64,000 nucleotides of DNA from Nageia nagi (lineage: Eukaryota; Pinophyta). Made by a program: the position numbers and the translations under genes. Within the stretch, counting starts at the first letter, position 1; the number at the start of each line of letters is the position of its first letter. The notes under the pieces are model-generated. The model had not been told where the DNA came from and searched no databases. It saw nothing but the letters and a program-made list of their open reading frames with translations. Where the stretch lies: assembly GCA_050084985.1 (NCBI GenBank), contig JBITNC010000001.1, positions 148,552,001 through 148,616,000 of the forward strand, in the 5' to 3' direction. This document shows positions 25,240-35,739 of this stretch, one piece after another.

Positions 25240-26711
25240 ATAAAGGATATGATATTTGAACTTATCAAAGAGTCATGACCTTGATGTGAAAATCCCAAGG
25301 CCAACTGTAGAAGAAACATTGACACAAGCACCAATCTATAATACCATAGCATGAGCATGAACATCAATACGAGAATGAATGTTCTTGAAGAATGATTTTC
25401 AAACAAGGATGGATGATAACAAAGATGAAAATAAGTCAAATAAAGCACATGATCATTAAGGTAGATAATAGATATTCATTTGAGTGATAAAAAAATTCTA
25501 GTCTCAATAGGCAGTGTTTAGAAGCACCCAAGTGTAGGGTACTAGCTATCAAGATGTGATCTTGACATAGCTTCCCCAGGTTAGAGATACTTACATTTAT
25601 ATCAAGCATGACTCATAATTTGACCCCTTGAGTATTATTTGAAGTCTTTCTAATGTACTTAACATAAAACATAAGAACACAACCTAAGAAGTATGTGATA
25701 ATAAGGTAAAATATGATTAAAATTATTTAAATGTATGTCTAAAGTTATACATAAGTGATACCATGTTAAGTGGATCACTTTTAGATGTCAATAGATGCCC
25801 CCCTTTGTAAGTATAAATGAAATTGAATCTTAAAATGATATTATGCTTGCAAAGGAAGTAAAGGTAAAGAGAAAAACTTTGATACTTCCTTGGTTTAGCT
25901 ATTTGGATCATCAAAGATTTTATGATGTATATTTCCCCCTCTTTTCCTTGGTTTTGAGATGTAATGGCTTTCATATAGTAGAATCAACCAAGAGGAAATT
26001 ATGAAACTTCAAAAATGAGAGGCAAACACTTCTAAGAACATATATGATTGTTAACTCATAAAAGATATAGCAGTGATAGTAAGAGAGAATATCATAGCAT
26101 TTAATCAAATGATATAGCAATAATGAAGCAAGGATGAAATTAATATAATATGCATACATCATCTTGAGAACATCAAATACATAAATACTCAATTTTTTAT
26201 TCTTAGATACATACATAAAGAATCATGATAAAGGTGTATCCACATCATAATGGGGTACATACCCCATTCTTAGATGGAACACATGCAATCAAAACCATAT
26301 ATGTTAACATTATCATGAGGTACATTCCCCATTACTAGATGCAACATATGAATCAAAAATAACAACTTGGTGACAATTAGTTGAGATCTAAAAAACAAAG
26401 GTGACTTAGAAACATGGTTAGTTTGAATATTTCTCAACTATGTTATGTGATATACCATTCATCATCATGAGTTACATACCGTATTCTTAGATATTTACAT
26501 GAGATGCAATCATTATCATGAGGTACATGTGCCATCCTTAGACATGATTTAAGAGTGATGGATATTTGATACCCAACCAATAAATGTGAATTATTGATGA
26601 TTGATTTAAATATTTCCCAATCATGTAAATGATTAAATGCAAATTGTAGATAAGGTTAGGAATACACCATGTTACTTACCCACTATGTTGATGTGTTGTG
26701 ATTTGGCCTAA
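25240..26711 (-). repeat. Dispersed LTR-like repeat B, copy 1
   Basis: Aligns by eye with 61140-62480. Shared blocks are GTCTCAATAGGCAGTGTTTAG with a following ARGCACC segment, AAGGTAAAATATGATTAAAA, GATACCATGTTAAGTGGATC, ATGATATTATGCTTGCAAA and AGTAGAATCAACCAAGAG. Near the middle the minus strand has a purine tract (complement of GATGCCCCCCTTTG, 25794-25807) directly before TATTGACATC, the typical junction of polypurine tract and 3' LTR. The copy is cut at 26711 by insertion of the gag-only element. Confidence 0.7.
26220..26560. repeat. Four degenerate repeats inside repeat B
   Basis: The block ATCATGAGGTACATnCCCCATTCTTAGATG recurs in variant form near 26247, 26310, 26464 and 26515. Spacing is irregular, 50-155 bp. 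One related unit is visible in the second copy of repeat B near 62420. Confidence 0.55.
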
Positions 26712-26716
26712 TTAAT
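26712..26716. repeat. Target-site duplication TTAAT (left)
   Basis: TTAAT directly precedes the LTR starting at 26717 and is repeated exactly at 29335-29339 on the far side of the element. Confidence 0.85.
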
Positions 26717-26980
26717 TATTAAGATCCTACCTAATCATAATTAGATTATGGTTTAATCCTAAAAAAATAAACTAATCCTACACTAATGAATCACTTGCAT
26801 CACTTTGAAGGGGGAACATACTTGAGAATCACTTCTCACATAAAATTCAACTCATTGTTCTTCCTTTTAATAATAGGTAAGCCCTCTATAAATATCTTAT
26901 ACAAGATAACTAACCCCGTGCATAGTACATATGGAACTAACACCATTACTATTCCTAATACATTTTATAGGGTCATAAAA
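26717..26980 (-). mobile_element. 3' LTR of the TR-GAG element
   Basis: On the minus strand it runs from TTTTATGACC (a mutated TGTTATGA start) to GGATCTTAATA. It contains CCTCTATAAATATC on the plus strand and aligns along its length with 29067-29334 and 3567-3825. Confidence 0.8.
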
Positions 26981-26981
26981 T

Positions 26982-26997
26982 TTCCACCCCCTTAAGG
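26982..26997 (-). promoter_or_regulatory. Polypurine tract of the TR-GAG element
   Basis: Minus-strand CTTAAGGGGGTGGAAA directly precedes the 3' LTR, where plus-strand DNA synthesis would be primed. The same tract is present in the 3567-3991 copy. A second, degraded PPT-like block lies ~105 bp further in. Confidence 0.7.
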
Positions 26998-27358
26998 AAG
27001 CTTTATCCTCAAAGCATCTACACACCATACACACTAATAAAATAAAATACATACCACACACCTAATCTACAAAGGGGATTCATAACATTCTTACCCTATT
27101 TGATAAGCTTTATCCTTAAAGCTTACCAAAAATACAAAGTACATATATAATATGTCCATGAATAATAAAGACAAGAGGAAATCAAGGAGTCCAACTTGGC
27201 CATATAGCCAACAGTGTGCCAAAGCTAAACATGAGCCCATCCATGCATAAAATATCCACTCCAAGAAGGATGATGTTGATGTCAATGAGGGAAAAAAACA
27301 AGGATCTAGAAGAATCCATAAAGAATCCACCATGCTGCTACTATTGCATTGAATAGTA

Positions 27359-27937
27359 CTATGGTAGGTGCTCAAAGAAAACATGTAACATGAGATCATA
27401 CATAGTAATGTAAGTGAGAGGAATATCCTTACACTCTACAACTTGCTCCAATGGAATCAAACACTCATAATCCACATCATTGATATGGATACAAGATGGA
27501 GGAAGGGCATCATACTCCTCAATAAGATCCACTAACTCCACACCATTTGTACTAAGATAAGTGAGAGGAAGTTCCTCATACTCTACAATGGGGTCCACTA
27601 GCACCACATCATCTATACGGATATAAATGAAAGGAAGGTTCTCACACTCTATAATAGGGTTCATTGGCTCCACATGGATGTTGTTATGAATCATAATAGG
27701 ATATTGATATGCAAGTATAGCCTCTAATAACTTGGCTAGGGAATATGCATCTCTTATAGTTGGTGGATTAAATATGACTACATTCTTTTTAACTTTTTCC
27801 CTTAAGCCATTAGTGAATAAATGAAGGGCTAATTTCTCATCCATCATATAGGCATCATAACAATCCTCAAAATCATAAATATAATGATGCACATCATTAG
27901 TATGAAATGGCAGAGCAATAGTATCCATTATTATCAT
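27359..27937 (-). CDS. Gag-like ORF of the TR-GAG element, 192 aa
   Basis: Open for 192 codons from an ATG. Residues ~1-75 resemble the retrotransposon gag core: DEKLALHLFTNGLREKVKKN followed by NPPTIRDAYSLAKLLEAIL. Residues ~85-180 are four degenerate repeats of about 24 residues, each built around an E-C/Y-E-x-L-P-x-T-Y-I core (ECENLPFIYI, EYEELPLTYL, EYDALPPSCI, ECKDIPLTYI) followed by an acidic or Val-rich linker. No zinc knuckle, protease or RT follows. The frame is intact in an element whose LTRs are strongly diverged. It is probably a shortened gag; whether it is made or works is unknown. Confidence 0.65.
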   Translation of the reverse strand: MIIMDTIALPFHTNDVHHYIYDFEDCYDAYMMDEKLALHLFTNGLREKVKKNVVIFNPPTIRDAYSLAKLLEAILAYQYPIMIHNNIHVEPMNPIIECENLPFIYIRIDDVVLVDPIVEYEELPLTYLSTNGVELVDLIEEYDALPPSCIHINDVDYECLIPLEQVVECKDIPLTYITMYDLMLHVFFEHLP

Positions 27938-27939
27938 TT

Positions 27940-29050
27940 ATTTTTAACTATTATAAATATCCTAATTTAGAGTGTCAAATAGGTCTTGTTCACAACCTCA
28001 AAAAGGACCTCTTAACAAGAAATTGGAAAAATAGAAAAAATGGTATAATATCAAGACATCCCAAAAATGTCACCCCTCTCAAAATTATGCTACCTATGTC
28101 TAGCTTAACTAGAGATTTTTTAAGCTAGTTTAGTTTTAAAAAGATTTATGAACATAAGAAAAGTGAAGAAGGGGCCCTTCTTTTTTTGTGATTTTCCCTT
28201 CCTTATGATATGTACTTGCTTGTAGTTAAACCCCACACATTTTAATTTGACCCCTTTCTATCTTGACAATGGATTAAATTGCATCACATCAAAATGATGA
28301 ACCACTCTAAGTCCATGCCACATCAACATGTGTTGTCTCTCAATTACATAGCTCAGTCAATGCCCTGCTTAGGGTTTCTTTTTGCCATACCATTCCTATG
28401 ACATCATTGCTTCTCTTACACATCCTTACTCATATGTCAAATCCACTTTTGATCCTCTTTCCATATTTTCCTACTCATCATCACTTCTCCCAACTTGTCT
28501 CCATGCCCTTATTATTATCATGCTTATTTTTCTATCATCCTACCTCTCAAACCCTATATGCTTAGAAATTGCCAAACCATGATTGTGGAGATCATCTACC
28601 ATGCAACAAACATGAAGTCATTTGTACCCCCATATATTGGATCTAACTACCTTTTCCATTTACTTTATTGGATATACCTATAAATACCCATGCATAGCCT
28701 CAAATCCTCTTTGGACATCTTCTTCTAGTGAAACTATTGCATATGCATTCTTTGCTCAGATCTTCTTTCACTTGTAGGCTTCTACTCCAAATCTCCTTAA
28801 TATGTGCAACGTACCTTTAGAACCACTCCATAATAAAAATCCATCCTCACAAAAAATAACCCATTTAAAAATACTAAAAATCACACTACCATAAATCTAC
28901 TATAAAGATAAAATGGGCTTGCATTGTGTAGATCCACACATACAACCAAAACCACTCAAAACTCCAAAACCACTCAACACATAAAATTGCTCATAGATAA
29001 TAAAAACCACTCACACTGATAACAAAACTACCCATAAGAGGCAAAATCAA
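27940..29050. other. Internal non-coding part of the TR-GAG element
   Basis: About 1.1 kb between the gag frame and the primer site with no recognised coding sequence. Two overlapping short plus-strand frames at 28382-28683 look like chance. Confidence 0.5.
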
Positions 29051-29054
29051 AGAA

Positions 29055-29066
29055 GCTCTGATACCA
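29055..29066 (-). promoter_or_regulatory. Primer-binding site of the TR-GAG element (tRNA-iMet)
   Basis: Minus-strand TGGTATCAGAGC, the classic plant initiator tRNA-Met primer site, immediately downstream of the 5' LTR. Confidence 0.9.
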
Positions 29067-29334
29067 TATAGTAAGATCCTAACTAATCATAATTAGATTA
29101 TAGGATAATCATATGAAAATACACTAATCCTACATTAATGAATCTCTTACTCTACTTTGATAGGGGGCACCTCCTTAAAAAATCACTTCTCACATAAAAG
29201 TCAACTCATTCTTCTTCCTTTTAATAATAGGGAAGCTACCTATAAATAGCTTATACAGGATAACTAACCCCATGCATAATGCATGTGGGACTAACACCAT
29301 TATTATTCCTAATATATGTAATGGGTTCATAACA
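29067..29334 (-). mobile_element. 5' LTR of the TR-GAG element
   Basis: Minus strand TGTTATGAACCC to GGATCTTACTATA. It contains ACCTATAAATAGC on the plus strand. The outer edge abuts the TTAAT duplication and the inner edge abuts the PBS. Confidence 0.85.
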
Positions 29335-29339
29335 TTAAT
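29335..29339. repeat. Target-site duplication TTAAT (right)
   Basis: Exact copy of 26712-26716 on the far side of the element. Confidence 0.85.
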
Positions 29340-29930
29340 ACCTTTGTAACTCAACATCTATGCTACATTCAACATGCATGCTAGTGAATTTGATTTTGAT
29401 GCTTCTATTGTTGAAACTACAACATGGAGTATGATATAAGGTTTTGAAAAAGATATTTTCATACCTAATGATCACTAGTAGAGTTCCTTATTTTATGATG
29501 AATGGGTTGGAACCAAGAATGAAAATGCAAGGAATATATTATTATTCAATTGGATATTTGTTTGTGATTGCAAGAACTTGATTCTCCAAGATATATTAAT
29601 CCTCTATTGATTTTTAGATCATATGTAGCTAAAGGACTTATGATTTTTGGACTAAGGATGTGAATGCCAAGGAATGATTGCATGGGCACTAGTAGCTATT
29701 GTGAGCACTAACATGAGCATGAACATGAGGATCAATTATGATTTAGGATAACAAACTTTTTGTCACTTGACTTGAATGGTGTAAGCAGTAAGAAAATCAT
29801 GTTTTAGAGATATGAGAGGGAAAATAAGGTCATCAATTAACATATACCTTATTAAATATATCCTAATTTGGTTTTTAATAGGCCAAATAATGATTTATTT
29901 ATCATTTTTATTATTTTGAGATTGTGCTCT
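29340..29930. other. Unannotated AT-rich sequence
   Basis: Should continue the repeat-B copy interrupted by the TR-GAG insertion, but I see no clear match and no gene. Confidence 0.25.
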
Positions 29931-29934
29931 AGTC

Positions 29935-32480
29935 CAAGAAGAGTTGTGTGAGCTTGTTATTGTGATTTGGAGCTTTGTGAGCTATCAACATTGCTAGGTA
30001 AGTGATTTGGTTTGTGAATTAAAGTAATTTGGTCTAGTTTCATGGTTTTGTAAGATTTTTTACCCAAGTTTACATTCTAGGATGAATATTATAGAGCAAG
30101 AAAATCATAGGGCATACCTCTTGAGACACAACAAGGTTTCTACTCATGTGGTAAGCATATAAGACCAATATAGTGTTTTTATTTCATGAATTTTGCATGT
30201 GAAATGAAGGAAATAGGAAAAATTATAGCTTTTCAAGGTAGTGTTTTAGTGATTAGGGCCTAATTATGTTTTATTTTTTATGGGTTTTTGGGGTGTGAAA
30301 CCATAATGTTGATGAATTGTGGGGGTTAAGGAATTTTTCCCTTAATTTTTTAAAAAATTGGTCACATAAAACTTAACCAAATGCTAGTATGGTAGAGTCA
30401 ATTTTGAGATAGGAAAATGGCTATCCAATTATGGTATTTAGTTATGTGGGCTAAGAATAATTAAATAAAATTTCAATATTATGATTTTATTAAAATGGTA
30501 TCAAAAACTAATGCATACCTTGTTGATTTTGTGCTTGTAATATCACCAATTCCTCATAGAGCCTGAACCTATATTTTAGAGCTAGAAGAAGTGCCTAATA
30601 ATGAAGGATAAACTCATAAAGGAGAATATGGATGCACTATAACATGTTGGTATGGACATCTCCTCCATGATCCATATGTTCTAGTGAATAAGGAGCTACT
30701 AACATCTTTGATGAAGAGATGTTATGAGAGGACCAATACATTTCATCTTCCTACTAGGGAGTTTAATATAGTACTTGAGGATATTCATATTATTCTATGG
30801 GTTCCTATGAAGGGGCATCCTATATTATTCAAGGAGGGTATGATCGATGAGTAATGTAAATGGTTGATAAATTAGCTTATAGGTTTTTTGGAGTATCATA
30901 AGGGGAATAAAGGTGCCTTCCTTCATCATCCTTTTAGGAACAAGTGGAAGAGATTTAGGTGAGTTTCATTGGTTATGGTAGTATGTATTAAACATATTAT
31001 TTACCCAAAAAGGATCATGAGGTGTTTCCACTTGGAATGATACATGTGGTGTATGAGATGAAATAAGATCATCAATATGTATGGGCATATTAAATCATTT
31101 ACCATACCTACCATGACTTACAAAATTTCATCATGATATAAAAGAGTAATAAAAGGGTGGTACATTCATTTGACTTATAATATTGGTCATATGAGCATAT
31201 TTCCATGGTGAGGCATAGAGGTATTCCTATACATAGGATAACTCTCGATCATCTAATTTGATATTGATGGGAAAAGCATGGGAAGATCACATAGGTCCAC
31301 AAGATCATGGAGGCATACAAGAAAGTCATTGATGGTTTGATGGATGGTAAGAAACTTACCATACATTGTTTAATTTCTTATCTTAAGAAAGAAAATTGAC
31401 TCATGACTTTGGTTTTGTAGGAGATGTGATATGTAGACCTTATGCGGCCATACCTAATTGGCCAAATGAGCTAGAGGGTGAGCTAGACTAGTAATGCACA
31501 CTAAGATATGTAAAAAAATGAAATACCTTTATGAAGCCATATAGACCTGAGAAGATCATGAGAAAGTTTGGTCAGAGATAAGGCATTCCATTGGAATGTA
31601 TGTTTATGGTTAAGATAGGTAGGTATAGGTAACATGATCCTAATTTGTACAATAATCCTCCTAAGTGGGTGGAGGAATGGCTAAATAACCAAGACCATGG
31701 GTTGGGGAGTGAATCTAACAATGAGGGAGATAAAATATTGATGTGCCATAGTTTTATCAAGTTTATTTGACATGTTGGATCAAAGTGAGACCTAATCTGC
31801 TTAGATTATATGGGTTGGAGAGGTTGGAAGATGTTGTAGAGGGAAAGGAAAGTGAATAAGAGGAATAAGAGGAAGAAGAGGAAGGTGATGGGGATGATGA
31901 AGAAGAAGAGGATGTGCATGTGGAGGAGCCAATGTATCATGGAAAGTAAGGAGGATGGAATATTCCCATTAGGATTCTCATCATAGATACATAGCAGTAG
32001 CTTGAGAATAAGTTTAGTAAGTATATTTCTTTATGTACTAATAAGTTAGTCTTACATGTAATAATAATATGATTAATATACATGCTTTTTTTTATTTTTT
32101 TTAGATCAAACTAAGCTAGACCTAGACTAGAAGAAAGGGGCAATGAAGGAAGTTGAGGATACCCTAGCAATCTAGAGGAGAGAACTACTATGAAATACAA
32201 AGAGATATAGGTGTTAAAGGTGAGGCTAAAGCCTCTATAGTAGAGTATGGAGACACTACAAAATATGCACTAGAATTACTAAGACCATAATTTCATAGGG
32301 ATGATGGATCATGCTCTTGAGTATAAAAATATGATAGAGAACCTATTGGGCAAGAAGGGATACATGCAAGCTCATCTTGTAGCTTTGGAGGAGGAAAATC
32401 CATTGAAGAGGAAAAGTATAAGTAGGAAAACAACTAATTCCAAGAGCTTTAGGAGTGCTAGGTACTCCTAGCAATGTTAG
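29935..32480 (+). pseudogene. Plant mobile domain (PMD/MAIN-like) pseudogene 2
   Basis: Second PMD relic, diverged from the one at 5133-7560. The core reads GEYGCTITCWYGHLLHDPYV (~30620), ELLTSLMKRC, TFHLPTREFNIVLEDIHIIL (~30738) and VPMKGHPILF, matching the family's LLTALVERW and TFHLP-GE-TITLEDV blocks. Further parts are FLHHPFRNKWKRFR (~30920), LRLYGLERLEDVVEG (~31798), a long Glu/Asp run (~31850-31925) and a C-terminal basic part with KRKSIS (~32408). Stops and shifts interrupt it, for example at 30853. The upstream stretch 29940-30015 resembles the leader of PMD pseudogene 1. Confidence 0.7.
32017..32104 (+). other. Predicted 88-bp intron in PMD pseudogene 2
   Basis: Starts with the strong donor GTAAGTAT and ends with a T-rich tract and TTTTTTAG acceptor. 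It separates coding-like segments (LENKF before; ARPRLEERGNEGS after). Splice-site based inference. Confidence 0.55.
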
Positions 32481-32990
32481 TATAGAGAATTAACTTAGAT
32501 ATGGTTAGCTGAATATATAGTTAGATGTATCTTTTGGTGAAGACAATGTATTACCCCATTTTTTATTAATACAATCAAAATATACATACTATACATGAAA
32601 TGTATTATGTAATTACTATGTTGTGAATGTTTAAGATTTTATTATTTCTTTGAATCAACTAATTATTAGGACATATGTATGGTTAATATGTAATTAAGTT
32701 ATTTAATGGTTAAATAGTGAACATGATGGCTTATACATTACTTTGATGGTATTATATGTTTACAAAAAAATATGAATTGAACCTAAAGGGATATGGGGAT
32801 GTGATCCCTAATGTTTAACAAATTCCCCCAATGTGGTAGATATGAAAGATAGGTGGATTGCATCCTAGCATGGATGCAAGGATCTAAGCCAAGTTGATCA
32901 CAAAACCAAAATAAAGATACCTATATTACTACATGCATATAAAAAAATATGAATGATAAGAGAAAGAACAATAATGTTTACCTTTCTTCT
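32481..32990. other. AT-rich non-coding sequence
   Basis: No gene recognised between PMD pseudogene 2 and the minus-strand gag-like region. Confidence 0.3.
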
Positions 32991-32999
32991 GAGATTGAA

Positions 33000-34615
33000 G
33001 AAGATTAATCACAAAGTTTATGCCAATGTTTGATCACTTAGCTTTGATGAAATGTAGAAATGGGTTGTTGAAGATGTCCATTGTCTTATTCTTCTTATGC
33101 TGAAAAAATCTTAATTACTTTGGTTGGTCATTTGATTTTTGTTCATAGAAAGCTACCTTCTTTTAATAAATTAGGTCCTAAATCTCATTGAGCATTAGCA
33201 CACAATACTTTGTTGCATTCCCTTTTTGTTCATGATACTCATAAAACTCATATGATTTGCACTCCTTTGGTACTCCTACTACAAATGATGGTTGAGCTAT
33301 AGGCTTTGGTGGAGGAACTAATAAATTCTATTTGATAAAAATCTTGTTACTTCATCAATGTCATCATAGATGGGTGTGAATTTACATATAGGAAATTTAT
33401 GACATTTTTTTATAGACTAATTTCTCTTCTTTGCCTACTTTTGAAGATCAATTGATGCTACCATAGGTTGTTGTACTTAAATATGATAAACTTTTTGATA
33501 TACTATTCTTCTCTTTGCCTTAGCTTCAAAAACTCATTGAATGTAAACTTATTTGTAATACAAAGTTTATAATGATCCAAAATATAGTCTTTAATTGTGT
33601 AAAACTAGTAATGATAGCATGTGGTGATTTGCTAAGCCATTTTGAGTCTTGTACTTTTATAGAAAAAGGAAATAACTTGGCATGCAAGTCCTCATCCAAA
33701 GTGGTTAATGATACTTCATAAAAGAAAAAGCATACATATAGATAAGTATTGGTAGTACCATCAATTTTTAAGAATTTTAACTCTTTGATACAGATTAATA
33801 CTATATTTTTGATTCCCATGTACAAAATATTGTTGTCTTCATTTTGTTGGGTAGCTAATCCTTGACACTTAGCTATTATCTTGAATTATTGCTATAGTCC
33901 ATCAATTCTATCCTGAGTTCTCATTAGTACTACATTCTCCATGTGTGGAGGTAATATGATAATTGGAATTTGTTCTCTTGCATATTCCATTTATTGTTTA
34001 GAATGTTGATTTTATTCAAAGGTTGCTAGTTGTTTCTTAGGTTTGAAGACTTCAAAAGCTCCTATTTTATCATCCCTATCATGGATGATGTTATGTAATT
34101 TGGATGAGATAAACCATTCTCTATTAGTATGAGATATCAATATCATGTTCTCTCTATTGCACTTTAATATTTTTGTACATTTGATGTCACTTTCTTCTCT
34201 ATTCCATATGATAATTGGTTGAATAGCTTGGGCAAGAAGTCTATATATTTTTCTTCATGATATTTTTAATCATCTATGTGAATACACTAAATTGGTTTCT
34301 TATTTTGGACCTAAAATAATCTTTTTTTTTGTATAATAATTTTGCACTTTGTGAAGAAACCATTTGTAGTATTTTACTTTTTTAGGGATACTCTTCTATA
34401 TTAAATCCTGATCATTAGTTGAATGAGGAAATTATTTTTTGATTCTATTATCTTACTTTGATTAATTTGTATATGGTGTATCAACCTCTAATAGAAGCTT
34501 ATTGATGTCTCCATACTTTGTAGGATCATCTTTCTCACATTTGATCCATAAACTATAAGATTAAAATTTCAATTTAACCTTTTCTTAGAATCAATTCACA
34601 CTTAAAACAATTAAG
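33000..34615 (-). pseudogene. Gypsy element C: gag relic
   Basis: The capsid core is clear at 33825-33526: KIDGTTNTYLYVCFFFYEVS, TLDEDLHAKLFPFSI, KWLSKSPHAIITSFTQLKTI and FW, matching gypsy gag. Upstream on the minus strand (to ~34560) coding-like sequence continues: SLWIKCEKDDPTKYGDINKL, LEVDTPYTN and IENGLSHPNYITSSMIG. Stops are mostly TAA/TAG where Gln is plausible. Leftward the frame fades by ~33000 and no protease or RT follows, so only gag survives. Confidence 0.7.
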
Positions 34616-35734
34616 TGTTTGTAAAGGAAAATTAGGAAATATATTGTAAACACAAAGAAGATAAAAGCATTCACCATAGAGAGAGACAAGTAAAATTATC
34701 CTGGTTCACCCAGTGTGGGCTACATCCAGCTTAAAAGCTCTCTACTATCAATGGATGGAATGACTTTACAAGGCCTCCTTGTTCCTTCAAAAGCTCCTCT
34801 CACATCACAACACACTCATAGCTCTAAAAATCACAACAAGAACTAAAAACACTTTCCTAAACAAGAACTGAAAACACTTTCCTGAAATCCTCCTTTTTTC
34901 ACATCCAATTTGCTCCCCTTTTATACAATTTTTGGAGCTAAAATTGGAGAGTATTACAATTAGAAAATTTGAAACAAAACCTATTTTTAGATACCCATTA
35001 AACTCCTTGATCTTCCTGTTAAATTTGGGCTCAAATGGTTGTAAAAATCTCCCAAAAATGAGCTCTAGAATCAAAACAACATGCTCTCTAGACTATTTTA
35101 GGCCGAGAGAATTACTCATCCTAATAATAGGACCTTAGGCAAATCAAAAATCACCAAAAAACCTTTGAAACACCAAAATACATTAATAAACTTAAAAGCG
35201 GGTGGGTGCACTGTGGTGGTAACACATGGCAGTTGGTCAGGCAGTCAAATGGTCAGATGGGCGGTCACACATGGGTGGCTTAGCTAGTGGTGAATGGACA
35301 TGATCATGGTTTGGTTGGTGGCTTGGTCTAGTGTGGGTAGTTAGATAATGGTTAGACACATACACACAGGTAGACGTGGTCATGTGGTCTCAATTTCCTA
35401 TGGTCTAGACATGGCAGGCAGGTGACAGGTGGGACTCCATGGTGGTAGTCAACTTCTACGCATGCCTTCACATGGTCCGATGGTCACACAGGTGCCTTGT
35501 CATGCCTCCTCCTCCTACATGGTCTCCACGATGGTGGGGGGTCCAACAAAACATTTGAATTTTTTAATTTTTTTTTTCAAAATACTCAAACTGAATTAAT
35601 ACCATATCTTCCACATACGAACTTGAATTCTTGATCTAAAAGAAGTGTTGAAAAGTTGAAGACAAGATGATCACAATGAACACACTGAAATGGAGATTAT
35701 TAAATGTCAAAGGGATCCAAAATTTGGATCAACA
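34616..35734 (-). mobile_element. 1.1-kb LTR (solo or partnerless) with G+C-rich block
   Basis: Bounded on the plus strand by TGTTTGTAAAGG and TTGGATCAACA (minus start TGTTGATCCAAATTTTGG), with TGTT/AACA inverted ends. It separates two coding-like minus-strand stretches, so it may have inserted into a gag region. Flanking 5-mers (TTAAG left, TTAGT right) do not match exactly. The middle (35180-35545) is unusually rich in G+C for this window. A second LTR copy was not seen. Confidence 0.6.
35180..35545. repeat. G+C-rich, GGTGG/GGTCA-repetitive block in LTR
   Basis: Short motifs recur many times: GGTGG, TGGTC, CAGGTG, ACATGG, GGTCACACA. Composition differs sharply from the AT-rich surroundings. 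It lies where LTR regulatory (U3) sequence would be. It has no reading frame of note. Confidence 0.6.
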
Positions 35735-35739
35735 TTAGT

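Larger units (their letters stand above)
26717..29334 (-). mobile_element. Complete 2.6-kb non-autonomous LTR element with gag only (TR-GAG type)
   Basis: A 2,618-bp element on the minus strand with two ~265-bp LTRs, a tRNA-iMet primer site next to the 5' LTR, a polypurine tract next to the 3' LTR and a perfect TTAAT duplication. The only recognisable protein is a gag-like frame; there is no sign of protease, RT or integrase, so it would have needed enzymes from another element. The layout matches terminal-repeat retrotransposons with a GAG domain. The LTRs differ at roughly one position in six by eye, so it is old. A truncated relative lies at 3567-3991. Confidence 0.85.

Noticed and set aside
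27091-27399. 102-codon minus-strand frame overlapping the end of the gag-only ORF
   Set aside because: Overlaps the 3' end of gag in another frame and contains the duplicated PPT block; no protein similarity recognised.
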